A DNA stretch of 64,000 bases, taken from Microglena sp. YARC (lineage: Eukaryota; Chlorophyta; Chlorophyceae; Chlamydomonadales; Chlamydomonadaceae). Position numbers and translations under genes: made by a program. The stretch lies in contig CM039462.1 in NCBI GenBank assembly GCA_022414725.1, positions 33,776,156 to 33,840,155 of the forward strand. Reading direction: 5' to 3'. Of this stretch, positions 10,536 through 20,219 are shown piece by piece; the first letter of the stretch is position 1, and each line of letters starts with the position of its first letter. Under the pieces are notes generated by a model, which saw only the letters and a list, made by a program, of their open reading frames with translations, ran no database searches and was not told where the DNA came from.

Positions 10536-10990
10536 TTGGCACAAATTTCTAAAATGTCATCTCACCACGTCGGGTGTCGAGCACGGTGTGATACCGACGC
10601 GTATCTAACACAAATCCGATGTACATCTAACAAAATCTAATTCTGATTTATCCTAAAACTGTCTGTACGGGGGCGAATTCTGGTTTGTTAGCGCGCATTG
10701 AATGAGTCGCAGTTCGATAGAGAGAGATTCGCGTGTGTAAGGCTGTAATGTGTACAGGAGTTGCGTTGTTTACACTCGTTTTTCGTCTCACTCGGAAACA
10801 CTTCTCTTCTATTGATTGAAGCCGCATTGTGTCGCGGTTTTCGCAACCTCATTCACTATGAACCGGCCCTCAAAAGAAACCGCATGATCTCTAGCAGGCT
10901 TCTGCTTGACAACACTGTGGGAATTCTAAAGGGGGTCGCGGTCCCGTGGAACGGGACAGTGGAACTGCTGACTCACTCAGTCAGATTAAA
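10533..10990 (+). repeat. R1 partial copy with variant R2 element
   Basis: R1 start (tttggcacaaatttctaaaa) to about 10735, then diverged sequence with a GTTTACACTCG box at 10768. A variant R2 follows: hairpin 1 near 10891 (tagcaggcttctgcttga) and hairpin 2 as GTCCCGT-GGA-ACGGGAC at 10941-10957. In hairpin 2 both sides of the stem have changed together relative to other copies. Confidence 0.75.
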
Positions 10991-11135
10991 GGGGGTGAAG
11001 ACCATTTTGATGGTCTCTTCTTCTCAACAACTATATTACTCAAATAATAGGTGGAAGACAACACTCTTTCATTTGCTTGTTATACTCGGGATCTATGTGA
11101 AAAACAACGGTTATCCAAAGAAAAACCGAATGGTC

Positions 11136-11236
11136 TCAAGCAGGATGCTGCTTGACAATAGGGAGAGGATCATTTGGAAATCGTTTAGACCTCCATCACA
11201 CATATACACTATTAAAGTAGATTGTCACACACGATC
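11136..11236 (+). repeat. R2-prime repeat and shared 24-bp block
   Basis: caagcaggatgctgcttgac followed by aatagggagaggatcatttgg recurs at 58014-58060. The block attaaagtagattgtcacac (11213 onward) recurs at 48552 onward. No gene is seen in 10990-11265. Confidence 0.7.
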
Positions 11237-11265
11237 CAGGAAGCGGATGACATTCTTGTGGCGAG

Positions 11266-11925
11266 TTAAGTCGGGGAACCGAAGGGCACGACGGGGAAGC
11301 AGGCCGTCGAAAATGTGCTGGATGGGTTGGATGCCCAGATCCTTGAGCGATGATACCGCTTTAGTTCTGTTGCATTGGCCTCGATAAAGGCGTGCACCGA
11401 ATCGTAGCGCTCGATGTTAGCCTGGACGACGTTGTCGAAAATCACAGTCACCACATGTGAGACATACGCCTCGCGATCCATACGCTCCTGGTCCGTCTCC
11501 TCATATTCAACGGGCGTCTCATCCTCTGCACTATCCTCCTCACGAGCGATATCCCGCGAGGCGTTGTCGTCGCGTGAAATGCCACTACCTACGCCCAAGG
11601 CGTACCTCCAGATGACCCCTGTCATACCACTGAAAACGGATTCTTCAGGACACACAGAGAAGTACTCGGAGCCTACGTCTTTCCTGGGATGGATTCGGGA
11701 ATCGGAACCACCGCGCATGTAACTGAGCAGTGTCGCCTCTGCATCCACGCACGCTTGTGCATCTCGAACATGAATTGCAAAAATGAGTTCGGATCCATTG
11801 GGGTACTGCGAGAGCCTCTTGCAGAACGGCTGGCTGGTACGACCGACCTTGACTACCAACGGGGACTTGCCAAGGAACTCTCGCTCGACGAGGGCGTACA
11901 CGACGTTTGGGGTGTGGTGCGCCAT
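11266..11925 (-). CDS. GIY-YIG superfamily (T5orf172/MUG113-like) protein
   Basis: 219-residue protein starting at the Met of MAHHTPNVVYAL; the frame continues upstream, but only into the R1 edge. Residues 8-12 (VVYAL) and 25-31 (VKVGRTS), followed by a basic helix (CKRLSQYPNGSE) and DAEATLLSYM, match the T5 Orf172-type GIY-YIG fold common in giant-virus and phage proteins. The C-terminal third is acidic, then helical (EETDQERMDREAYV). The family includes nicking endonucleases and DNA-binding domains, and activity here is not established. The gene sits between two near-identical R1 repeats, suggesting a mobile or recombining cassette. Confidence 0.7.
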   Translation of the reverse strand: MAHHTPNVVYALVEREFLGKSPLVVKVGRTSQPFCKRLSQYPNGSELIFAIHVRDAQACVDAEATLLSYMRGGSDSRIHPRKDVGSEYFSVCPEESVFSGMTGVIWRYALGVGSGISRDDNASRDIAREEDSAEDETPVEYEETDQERMDREAYVSHVVTVIFDNVVQANIERYDSVHAFIEANATELKRYHRSRIWASNPSSTFSTACFPVVPFGSPT

Positions 11926-12012
11926 GGATGGATGTGGATGGATGATACACAAGGGAAGGCTTGAATCAACCAAGATAAGATGCTGATCGAGAGCTTTATA
12001 CCATGATAAGTT

Positions 12013-12553
12013 TTGGCCCAAATTTCTAAAATGTCATCTCACCACGTCGGGTGTCGAGCACGGTGTGATACCGACGCGTATCTAACACAAATCCGATGTA
12101 CATCTAACAAAATCTAATTCTGATTTATCCTAAAACTGTCTGTACGGGGGCGAATTCTGGTTTTTCGTTCGGCGCATCGAATGAGTCGCAGTTCGATAGA
12201 GAGAGATTCGAATTCGAACGCTTTAACTGTACAGAAGTTTAATTGTTTACACTACTTTTTTTCGAAGCGCATGCGGAACACACGTCGTATCAAGCAGGTT
12301 TCTGCTTGACAACTCTATCGGGATCGTGAAGGGGAAACCGCGGGCCCCACGGAGTGGGGCAGTGGAATTCAGCTGCTGACTCGCAACGTAAGACTTCTCT
12401 TCGATTGATTGAACCCGCATGTGTCGCGGTTTTCGCTATGGTCCGGTCATCCTGGTGGCTTCTCAAGCAGACTTCTAAACGGTATGCCGTACAGTCGTTC
12501 TGTATTCGCATCGAACGTTTGACACCATCATTGCATATTATTCTTGTTCATAT
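12013..12553 (+). repeat. R1 dispersed repeat, full copy 2
   Basis: Near-identical to 9884-10460 but lacking about 37 bp after caagcagacttct (near 12478). It includes an R2 element at 12291-12392 whose hairpin 1 carries a T for C change in the loop (caggtttctg). Confidence 0.85.
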
Positions 12554-12777
12554 ATCGATCGGTTTTGTGATATAGATTCTAACACAATTCAGATGCTGAC
12601 TCCTACCACCGTCAATAGATGGGATTGACTCAGTTGACTTGCGTGTGAAGGATCTTCAGGCTTCTAATCTCGGTAGCCGCCTGCAGTTCTCGGTGTACTG
12701 CCAAAAAGCAACGACCTGCAAGTTCGATTTCCCGATTTAAGAACAGATGTAAAGACTTGGACACTGCGATAGGATGT

Positions 12778-13578
12778 ATGGGTTGTGAAACCCACATCTT
12801 CATTGAAATGACCATTGTTCCAAATCTTGATGTACTAGCCATTAAAGCATTACCAACTATAATTTGGGATTCATTAGACCTACACGTAAAACAATGCATT
12901 TATCCGCCAAGATTTTGTCGTGCAATTGCTTGCTTGCAACATACAATAATTCGCCGTGCACGTAGGCGGATGGCATCATTTCTCCAAATGATAGAGGACC
13001 AAGCGACTAGTCATTGGACGTTGGCCCCTGAAGGAACCATAGTGCATGCAACTGCAGAGGCATGGAAGCTCCTCTCACATGGAGACCACATCGTCGTGAT
13101 GATTGGAGGTTGGCGCCATGGATATGCGCACCATGGCATTGTGCTCAGGGACTCCAGTCTGGACCAAGACCCAGATATCGCCCACTTCACTTCACCATCG
13201 GGAGACAGACGCATGCGCGATGCACGCCTGCAAATTGATACCTACATCAATTTTCTCGCACGCCACACAACGTACGGAATTGTGCCATATACTTCTCCAA
13301 CTGACTTTGCTGACGAGCTTGTCCATCGTAATCGTGCTGCCAACATAGCAAAGCTCATGGTGGAAACTCCAAGTATGGCTTTGCGCAAGTATGACTTGAT
13401 TCAATGGAACTGTGAGTGTTTCGCATGGATTTGCAAGACAGGTGGCTTGAAGCACAACTCAGACCAAGTGTACCGAGTGTTGCGAGCCATTTGTGATGAT
13501 CTCCAAAAGGGCGACAAGTCCTTCTTGCTTCGAACGGCTTCTCTAGCATCTAGGTCATCTGGGTGCATAATGTCATAG
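12778..13578 (+). CDS. LRAT-like (NlpC/P60 superfamily) protein
   Basis: 266 residues from ATG 12778; in-frame sequence upstream lacks an ATG. The core contains GDHIVVMIGG, then HHGIVL with the predicted catalytic His near residue 118, IAHFTS, and QWNCECFAWICKTG with the predicted catalytic Cys near residue 212. That His...Cys order with NCE.F is the signature of the LRAT/H-rev107 group of papain-like acyltransferases and phospholipases. A basic IQ-like stretch (QHTIIRRARRRMASF) lies in the N-terminal part. Substrate and activity are unknown. It is followed within about 110 bp by R2 sequences. A second LRAT-like gene lies at 62097. Confidence 0.7.
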   Translation: MGCETHIFIEMTIVPNLDVLAIKALPTIIWDSLDLHVKQCIYPPRFCRAIACLQHTIIRRARRRMASFLQMIEDQATSHWTLAPEGTIVHATAEAWKLLSHGDHIVVMIGGWRHGYAHHGIVLRDSSLDQDPDIAHFTSPSGDRRMRDARLQIDTYINFLARHTTYGIVPYTSPTDFADELVHRNRAANIAKLMVETPSMALRKYDLIQWNCECFAWICKTGGLKHNSDQVYRVLRAICDDLQKGDKSFLLRTASLASRSSGCIMS

Positions 13579-13684
13579 GTTACGGTGGAGGTCTTTGTCG
13601 TGTGGCGGAAGCGGGGGTGTGGCACTGTCAGCCTGGATCTGAACTGATTGCAGAGTGATGCGAGGAACATGGGGAAATACGTGG

Positions 13685-14050
13685 AGTATCAAGCAGACTT
13701 CTTATCAAACAACTATATTAATCAAACACTCAGTGGAATTCAGATGAGGACTCGCAACGTGATCAGACGGGATCTCAAGCAGATTACATAGACCACGTGT
13801 CGTACAGACTTTGCATGGTTTACACTCGTTTTTCGAGTCTCACTCGGACCACTTGTATTCGATTGATTGAAGCCGCGCATTGTGTCGCGGTTTTCGCAAC
13901 CTCATTCACTATGGTCCGGTTCTCCAAAGAATCCGCGCATGGTCTCGAGCAGGCTTCTGCTTAACACACTATGGGGAATTCTGAAGGGGGGATCGCGGGT
14001 CCCGCAGAGCGGGACAGTGGAATTGAGCTGCTGACTCACTATCTGATCCC
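13685..14050 (+). repeat. R2 elements, one degenerate and one with a covarying stem
   Basis: A degenerate hairpin 1 lies at 13688. A second unit has a GTTTACACTCG box at 13824, hairpin 1 at 13949 (gagcaggcttctgctta) and hairpin 2 as GTCCCGC-AGA-GCGGGAC (13999-14015). This again keeps pairing despite sequence change. The rest of 13579-14385 has no gene; an AT-rich run (aaatatatacac) precedes the next CDS. Confidence 0.8.
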
Positions 14051-14385
14051 ATGTGGAACCATCAACCAAGCAACAACCCAGCGGCGGATTGGCGGTTCCG
14101 TATACAAATTCAAAAAGACCCATCTTAACAACAAACGGTATGGAAGTAGGGTTAGTAATACCTATTTAGATAAAGTAGTAATAGTATATATTATCCTATC
14201 ATCCCCAACGGTATGACCTCATCGACCCGCGGGTGTATCACATAGACCCTAAAAGAGCTTCAGTTAGTGCAGGGTGGGAGAATTTCCTTGGTGGTTCCGT
14301 CAAAAAGACACTCCATCAATCAATAGATCTCGATCTCAATCAATAGATTTAATTTCAAATATATACACTTTCATTCATTCATTAA

Positions 14386-14895
14386 ATGCCACGAGTGGCA
14401 AAACTACCTCAAGCGAAAAAAGAAACGAAGAGTCGAGCTGATGTCGTTTGCTACACAGGTCCCCGTCCGAGCGGAAAGAAGGACGACTCTTACACGTCCG
14501 AAGAGTTTGTCGCGTTTATGAAGATTGAGGCTCTCCGTTTCTCTGACAAAAAAGAACGGACGCTTGATGAATGGATCGAGTGGGCAGACGCGCTGCGCAT
14601 GAAAGCATCGAGTTGCAGAAAAGTAAAAAAATGCAGCGATAAATTATCGTCTGCGCGTAAGGTAGCTGAGAAAACTTCAAAGCCCCTCGAATCTTGTATC
14701 AAGAGCAAATGTATTAGTCGTTATGAACTCATGGCGAAGTTTAATAAGAATGACAAAAACGCCATGAGCTCGTTCGATAAACACGCACTTTCCGCGGAGT
14801 GCGGTGCCGTTAATTGCTCGAAGGAAGGTGTGAAATATGGCAAGGCGACCAAAGCATTTGACGCAATATCGAAGCGATGCGAAAGAATCCGCTAA
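14386..14895 (+). CDS. hypothetical basic protein
   Basis: 169 residues, lysine- and serine-rich (KKCSDKLSSARKVAEKTSK), with several cysteines (SCIKSKCISRYEL, CGAVNCSKEG). I recognise no family. The 50 bp upstream are AT-rich (caaatatatacactttcatt), as expected of a viral promoter. A 70-bp fragment of its 3' coding end is duplicated at 18628-18697, which suggests the gene is native to this genome and that fragments are copied around. Confidence 0.65.
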   Translation: MPRVAKLPQAKKETKSRADVVCYTGPRPSGKKDDSYTSEEFVAFMKIEALRFSDKKERTLDEWIEWADALRMKASSCRKVKKCSDKLSSARKVAEKTSKPLESCIKSKCISRYELMAKFNKNDKNAMSSFDKHALSAECGAVNCSKEGVKYGKATKAFDAISKRCERIR

Positions 14896-15070
14896 GCGAA
14901 GGCGATTTTACTACTTCTGCTTGGACACTCTTTTTGGTTTTATGAAGGTTTTATTTTCCTGTCCCGAATGACTTCTGCGATGAAGACTTCTTCTTTCTTC
15001 GACTTACACGAAACTTGAAAAATGTGAATCTTTTGAAAATGTGAATTCCTGTCTTTTTTCATTAAGGAAT

Positions 15071-15118
15071 TTGGCCCAAATTTCTAAAATGTCATCTCAC
15101 CACGTCGGGTGTCGAGTA
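15071..15118 (+). repeat. R1 5' fragment
   Basis: Forty-eight bases identical or nearly so to the start of R1 (ttggcccaaatttctaaaat to gggtgtcgag), then unrelated sequence. Confidence 0.8.
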
Positions 15119-15127
15119 CTCCTTACA

Positions 15128-15460
15128 TCAGGCAGAGGCCTCAATAAAGCACCCTTTGTTCATGCTACAAGTAGTTGTATTGGCTGCATTCTGAGAGAGT
15201 TGGACAATGATTTTGATTTTCACAACAGGTGTATGTAGTGATGCTCGGATTTCTGAAACACCGCATATGGGTGTGACTGTGTTTGCCAACATCATTTTCA
15301 ATGTAGCAGTGACAAGTTTGCAGACTGACTCGCGATCTGGAACATCCATATTGGCGAGGATTGGGGATGCACGTGTAGACCACTCTGTAAATGCCACGTT
15401 GATTACTTCGTCGCTTGGGACACTTGTTTGTAATACGACGACGGGAAGCTGAATTTGCAT
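15128..15460 (-). CDS. hypothetical protein
   Basis: 110 residues from the Met of MQIQLPVVVLQT; the same frame is open further upstream but only through an R2 repeat. The upstream DNA reads tatatatttaaattaaac on the coding strand, a plausible AT-rich promoter. Much of it is beta/hydrophobic (ATLKMMLANTVTPICGV, KIKIIVQLSQNAA). No family recognised. Confidence 0.5.
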   Translation of the reverse strand: MQIQLPVVVLQTSVPSDEVINVAFTEWSTRASPILANMDVPDRESVCKLVTATLKMMLANTVTPICGVSEIRASLHTPVVKIKIIVQLSQNAANTTTCSMNKGCFIEASA

Positions 15461-15536
15461 GTTTAATTTAAATATATACGGACATTCCTGTACACACGAT
15501 GAACGCATCAACCACATTGCATCACAGAGGGGACCC

Positions 15537-15690
15537 TGCTTGACAACTATATCGGGATTGTGAAAGGGGGAAACCGCGGGCCCCACGGAGTGGGGCAGGG
15601 GAATTCAGCTGATGACTGTCTGATCACATGCATGGGGCGAATGGGTTTTTATAAAGGGGGAAGGGCAGGCGACAGTGGAATTCAGCTACT
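15537..15690 (+). repeat. R2 element, 5'-truncated
   Basis: Begins within hairpin 1 (ctgcttgacaactatatcgg). Hairpin 2 is the standard GCCCCAC-GGA-GTGGGGC and is followed by ggggaattcagctgatgact. A second ggaattcag...ctgactc tail follows at 15677. Confidence 0.75.
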
Positions 15691-15699
15691 GACTCCCAC

Positions 15700-16213
15700 C
15701 ACCACGGATTTCGCAGACCACACGTTCGTCCATTCATTCTCACACACGCCACCCAGGCCTCCTTGTCCATCAGACAGACAACAGACCGCACACACATGAC
15801 ACGGTGGCTTGCGCAGACTCACATCTGTCTCCACACGACACACCGCACTGAGGCTTGCTGGCGGCGGAAGCTGTCGAAAAACGAGTGTAAACGGAGGGAA
15901 CATGTGAGACATTCTCCGGAAGAATTCTGCAGTTCTTATTTTTTGTTGAAATAATTCTTCTTCCCAAGATGGAGAGTCTTTTCAGAGGTGTTCATGTGAA
16001 CACGTTTAAAATAGGGATTGATTGATGATTCTTATTTTTTTGTTGAAATAATTGTTGTTCCCAAGATGGAGAGCCTTTTCAGAGGTGTTCATGTGAACAC
16101 GTTTAGAATAGGGATTGATTGATGGATGATTCTTATTTTTTGTTGAAATAATTATTCTTCCCAAGATGGAGAGCATTTTCAGAGGTGTTCATGTGAACAC
16201 GTTTAGAATAGTG
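15700..16213 (+). repeat. segmental repeat with three ~97-bp tandem units
   Basis: Part one (15715-15960) is a diverged copy of 17440-17730 and includes cgaaaaacgagtgtaaacgg and agacattctccggaagaatt. Part two holds three tandem units at about 15931, 16027 and 16127. Each contains ttgttgaaataatt, ccaagatggagag and the hairpin GTGTTCA-TG-TGAACAC. A fourth unit lies at 17707-17803. No gene. Confidence 0.8.
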
Positions 16214-16424
16214 GGACAAGGAGAAGAATGTGCGGATGCAACTGGTTACAATATAGCTCTCAATCAATATAGCTCCATCTCCATCCCCCACATCATCAAC
16301 CTCCAGACCCACCCGTCGCCATGCGGGGAACTTGAGGTGACATCAACTAGTGAGCATGGTGAACGAGACCATTCAGAAGTCAAGGTGGGCAGGAATAAAA
16401 CTTGATATGTATATGTATATACAA

Positions 16425-17074
16425 ATGTCGGACACTACATACACCAGTACTGGTACAAAAAGTATTTGCAAAGATGGAACTCCCCGTGTTTTGTACAAGA
16501 AGAAGAGTGGACGCGGACAGAACGGGTCAGACACTTTATGTGTTAAAGTAAGGAAACCAGATGGAACGTTTGGTTACAATAAGTTTGTACCACAAGAAGG
16601 TAACAAAATACAAAAAAAACAAAAAGGTGGCAGTGAAACCTTTCGCGACGGAATGATTTCGATTGAAAGATTAAGAGAGATTAAAAATAGCGATGAACTA
16701 AAGCAGGAGTCCTGGGAATCAGACTATCAGCACCTGGAACGACTGAAAAATACATTTCCAGATCTTGTTATATTTGACAACTATCGATCACTCGATAATG
16801 GTAGCTATGAAAATTATAAGGGAATAAATGGCATAACGCGCATGGAGATAGTGCCGGACAAGCTGTACAACAACTACAACAATGCACCGGCAGAAGCGAG
16901 TCTTGAAGGTACTTATCCGCCCAGACAACAAGGTCGTCGTTATCGGACTAAAGCAGAGGAAGAAGAATACAACACCCTTTCGAACATACACACAGATAAT
17001 CGTAGAGCACATGAAAAAGTCAGATATTTGGAATTAAACTTGAAAGGGCGGCAGCCGAAGCAGCAGCAGCAGAA

Positions 17075-17128
<54 letters not shown>

Positions 17129-17192
17129 GCAGAAGCGGCAGCAGCAGGTAAAAGTTTATCCGCGAATGATATGGCCGACCATGAATGGCTGA
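16425..17192 (+). CDS. protein with shared N-terminal C.DG..R..YK module and Gln-rich tail
   Basis: 255 residues from ATG 16425, preceded by atatgtatatgtatataca. Residues about 12-55 (SICKDGTPRVLYKKKSG ... GTFGYNKFVP) align with the N-termini of the proteins at 18069-18551 and 26386-27087. This defines a small module shared by proteins whose remaining parts differ. The middle is charged and helical; KAEEEEYNTLSNI resembles KDEEEEYQNLDDI in the 26386 protein. The C-terminus is a CAG-type polyglutamine run interrupted by lysines. It is followed by an R2 element. Function unknown. Confidence 0.65.
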
Positions 17193-17282
17193 GCACCGGC
17201 AGCAGCGAGTCTTGCAGGGTCCGTATTCGCCCATCAGCGGACCCGTCCGTACACATAGTAAAGGGGGTCTGAAGACCACGTG

Positions 17283-17395
17283 TCATCTCAAGCAGGCTTC
17301 TGCTCGACAACTATATTGGGATTGTGAAGGGGGATCGCGGGCCCCACGGAGTGGGGAGTGGAATTCAGCTGCTGACTCGCAACGTGAACAGATGG
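17283..17395 (+). repeat. R2 two-hairpin element
   Basis: Hairpin 1 caagcaggcttctgctcgac at 17289. Hairpin 2 GCCCCAC-GGA-GTGGGG, then agtggaattcagctgctgac. It lies about 95 bp downstream of the preceding CDS. Confidence 0.8.
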
Positions 17396-17429
17396 GATTG
17401 ATTAAAGGGGGCAGTGGTGTTGTCCACAC

Positions 17430-17825
17430 ACCACGGCGGATTTCGCAGACCCCCGTCTCGTACATTCATCCTCACACACACCAAGGTGGCTTGCGCAGCC
17501 CCCACGTTCGTACATTCATCCTCACACACACCAATGTGGCTTGCGCAGCCCCCACGTTCGTCCATTCATTCTCACACACACCAAGGCGGCTTTAGAAGCC
17601 CCCCGTCAGTCCATTCAGTCATCTTCACACACGCACGGCGGCTTTCGAAAAACGAGTGTAAACGGATGGGGGGACATGTGAGACATTCTCCGGAAGAATT
17701 TTTCAGTATTTATTTTTTGTTGAAATAATTGTTGGTCCCGAGATGAAGAGCCTTTTCAGAGGTGTTCATGTGAACACGTTTAAAATAGGGATTGATTGAT
17801 GATTCTTATTTTTTTGTTGAAATCC
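17430..17825 (+). repeat. ~53-bp minisatellite and copy of the 15.7-16.2 kb repeat
   Basis: Four units of the type gttcgtacattcatcctcac / acaccaaggtggcttgcgca lie between 17440 and 17630. Then come cgaaaaacgagtgtaaacgg and one unit of the 97-bp repeat described at 15931-16213. Confidence 0.8.
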
Positions 17826-17872
17826 TGATTATAAATTTTAAAAAAACGGCCAGGAGGCAGGAACACCCATTA
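17826..17872 (+). repeat. fragment of a TA-flanked MITE family
   Basis: aatcctgattataaatttta then cggccaggaggcaggaacac and ccatta. The second part resembles the terminal repeats of the 123-bp MITE at 44653-44771, and the first part is found inverted at 45083-45113. Confidence 0.5.
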
Positions 17873-18068
17873 CATACACTTCCAGCTAAAAATTAATTGA
17901 ACGATCACCAATTATGATGACTGTAATGGTCATGTAATGGTGGGATTTTCTTTTTATTTGCATGGCCCCATTGTACACCCCGTATCTCATTTTGTAACTT
18001 CGCTATTTCATTTTCTAAAAATAGTCCTTGTTCTTCTGCGTGTGGACCGCCTGCCCTTTTAAGAAGTT

Positions 18069-18551
18069 CTAAATCACGCTTCTTTTGAAGAAGTTTTGTA
18101 CGTTTGTACTGTGTTTTTGTATTTGTGGTGGTTTTTGTATTTGTGGTTGTTCGTGTCCCCATTGTAACTGTCGTATTATCTCTTTTAACTGTCGTATTTC
18201 CTCTTGTAACTCCCTTACCCGTAATTCACACGATTGTAGATCTCTTTCCGTAGTACGACGATGATGTTGTTGTGGTACTACGACACTACATGAATCTCCT
18301 TCGCACATACCACCAAACCACCCAGCTCCTCCTTCTTGGTTACACGTCCGCTTCTCTTGTTCTGATTTTTGCTTTTTCTTCTTCTGTGTTTTGCTTTTTG
18401 CTTTTTCTTCTTCTGTGTACTGAACGTACCTCATGTGACCGTCATTACTCTTTTTTTTAAAGAAGAGTAGGCCTCCATCGTCTTTATATATGAAGCGTTT
18501 GACTCCATCGTTGCATACAACGGAGACCTTCGTGTTCGTTTTATTGCTCAT
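18069..18551 (-). CDS. protein with shared N-terminal C.DG..R..YK module and coiled coil
   Basis: 160 residues from the Met of MSNKTNTKVSVV; earlier in-frame Mets lie only 6 residues upstream. The N-terminal module is CNDGVKRFIYKDDGG...FFKKKSNDGHMRYVQY. It is followed by a lysine-rich linker (KAKSKTQKKKKQK) and a heptad-like coiled coil (LQSCELRVRELQEEIRQLKE). Coding-strand DNA just upstream (tacatgtacatatgtatgct) resembles that of the 16425 gene. The end near 18069-18150 has tandem caaaaaccaccacaaata repeats. Function unknown. Confidence 0.6.
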   Translation of the reverse strand: MSNKTNTKVSVVCNDGVKRFIYKDDGGLLFFKKKSNDGHMRYVQYTEEEKAKSKTQKKKKQKSEQEKRTCNQEGGAGWFGGMCEGDSCSVVVPQQHHRRTTERDLQSCELRVRELQEEIRQLKEIIRQLQWGHEQPQIQKPPQIQKHSTNVQNFFKRSVI

Positions 18552-18627
18552 AAGCATACATATGTACATGTACGAAAATAAAAAAACAATTTTCTTGTAA
18601 AACCAAGTATTTTAATGAAATCATTGT

Positions 18628-18770
18628 TCGTTAATTGCTCGAAGGAAGGTGTGAAATATGGCAAGGCGACCAAAGCATCTGACGCAATATCGAACCGACG
18701 CGTATCTACCACCAATCTGATATCTATCTGACATCGATCTGATGTTGGTAGTCTAACACAAATCTAATGT
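18628..18770 (+). repeat. 3' gene fragment of the 14386 CDS fused to degenerate R1
   Basis: 18628-18697 copies 14811-14880 with few changes (cgttaattgctcgaaggaag ... gcgaccaaagcat). It then passes into ccgacgcgtatctaccacca, a degenerate R1 interior. It is a gene relic, not a functional gene. Confidence 0.8.
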
Positions 18771-18942
18771 CGGAACTTATCCGAAACTTTCTGTTCATGC
18801 TAGAAGTCTGGTTCGTTCGGCAAGGCTGGTTCGGCAAGGCTGGTTCGTTCGGCAAGGCAAGGAGAAGAATGTGCGGATGCAACTGGTTACAATATAGCTC
18901 TCAATCAATATATCTCAATCTCTATCTCCATCCCCCACCTCA

Positions 18943-19365
18943 TCAACCTCCAGCCCCACCCGCCGCCATGCTAAGTGGGCATACACCACAGTTACAGGCT
19001 CTGAATGTAGTCGAGTGATCGACTGTCAAAACTGCATTCGCAGGGCAATCCCTGCAATTCACAAGCATAGGGATAGGCATACCAAACATCTTCATGATTA
19101 GGACACTAAAATCAGGAGACGAAGAGTGCTTCAAATCTCGCAGTCGAACCCCTTCCCTGTCGACAACATCCTCGCCACCATCCTCCTCGTCGATGATGCA
19201 AAAGATGCCATTCTTGATGTACGGAACACTTCCTGCATACTCGGAATGCATACACATGGAAGTTCGGAGAAAAATGTACTGCAAAAAATGTACATTTTTT
19301 GCAGTACATTTTTTGCAGTACATTTTTTCTTCTTCATCATAGCCATCTTCAGTGCCTGCGAACAT
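18943..19365 (-). CDS. hypothetical ORF, partly built of repeat sequence
   Basis: 140 codons from an ATG. The N-terminal third is encoded by tandem inverted copies of aaaaaatgtactgc (MYCKKCTAKNVHFLQYIF). The middle is acidic (IIDEEDGGEDVVD), and the C-terminal half (MFGMPIPMLVNCRDCPANA) has the look of real protein. No family recognised. The true start could lie inside, at MKMFGMPI. Confidence 0.35.
   Translation of the reverse strand: MFAGTEDGYDEEEKMYCKKCTAKNVHFLQYIFLRTSMCMHSEYAGSVPYIKNGIFCIIDEEDGGEDVVDREGVRLRDLKHSSSPDFSVLIMKMFGMPIPMLVNCRDCPANAVLTVDHSTTFRACNCGVCPLSMAAGGAGG
19270..19313. repeat. perfect 44-bp palindrome
   Basis: Centred on TGTACA at 19289-19294, with arms made of aaaaatgtactgcaaaaaa and its complement. 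An extra gcagtacatttttt copy follows on the right. It could form a cruciform or hairpin. Confidence 0.9.
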
Positions 19366-19384
19366 GGGTGGATGGTTGGTCAGC

Positions 19385-19840
19385 TCATGCTATCGCAGGT
19401 GGAGGAGCCATAGAGATAGAAAGCCAGCGCAATCCAAACGCGAACTTCGCAAATACTAGCACTAGCAGCAATGAAGGTAACCATGACTATCGCAGGTGGA
19501 GCCATAGAGCTAGCAAGCCTCGCAAATACTAGCAGCAATGAAAGTAACCATGACTGGATAATGCTTTCGCAGGTGGAGCCATAGAGCTAGCAAGCCTCGC
19601 AAATACTAGCAGCAATGAAAGTAACCATGACTGGATAATGCTTTCGCAGGTGGAGCCATAGAGCTAGCAAGCCTCGCAAATACTAGCAGCAATGAAAGTA
19701 ACCATGACTAGATCTCGATGACTGCTACTATTGAACTCACCCTCGGAATCAGCTTTCGGAGTTCGCTGGATGCTCCCTAACACACTGAGTTTACCCTCGG
19801 AATTAGCTTTCGGATTTCGCTGGATACGCCCGAACACACT
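19385..19840. repeat. ~76-bp minisatellite and a 58-bp tandem pair
   Basis: Four units containing tcgcaggtggagccatagag, ctagcaagcctcgcaaatac and gcaatgaaagtaaccatgac lie from 19390 to 19710. Then 19737-19845 holds two units of accctcggaatcagctttcg ... cgctgga. No gene seen in 19366-20480. Confidence 0.8.
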
Positions 19841-19949
19841 GAGTTCGTGAGAGAAGAATTGGAGTACTTCGGTACTTGGTTAAGATTGACATGCCTGGGT
19901 GTGGCGTGGCCAGGGTTCGTATTTTTCGAGGCGCATGGGGACACGTGTC

Positions 19950-20050
19950 GTCTCAAGCAGACTTCTGCTTGACAACTATGTCGGGAATATGAAAGATGAA
20001 TCGCGGGACCCACGGAGTGGGGCAGGGGAATTCAGTTGAGGACTCGTGGG
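19950..20050 (+). repeat. R2 two-hairpin element
   Basis: Hairpin 1 caagcagacttctgcttgac at 19954. Hairpin 2 is ACCCAC-GGA-GTGGGG, then caggggaattcagttgagga. Confidence 0.75.
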
Positions 20051-20219
20051 AAGATTCGATGCGCGCGAAAACATTACGCATTGGATTACGCATTGATAGA
20101 GAGTTGGTTGGGACGCGCGTATCATGAGGATTTAGTCGACGACAAGGGTTTCGTGTGCGCCTCAAACAAACGAGTGTAAGAAACGCAAAAGACGGACAGA
20201 TGACAGACGTACAATGGAT

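Noticed and set aside
10761..11387. 208-codon plus-strand frame
   Set aside because: It runs through R1/R2 repeat sequence and then antisense to the GIY-YIG gene; no ATG-based coherent domain.
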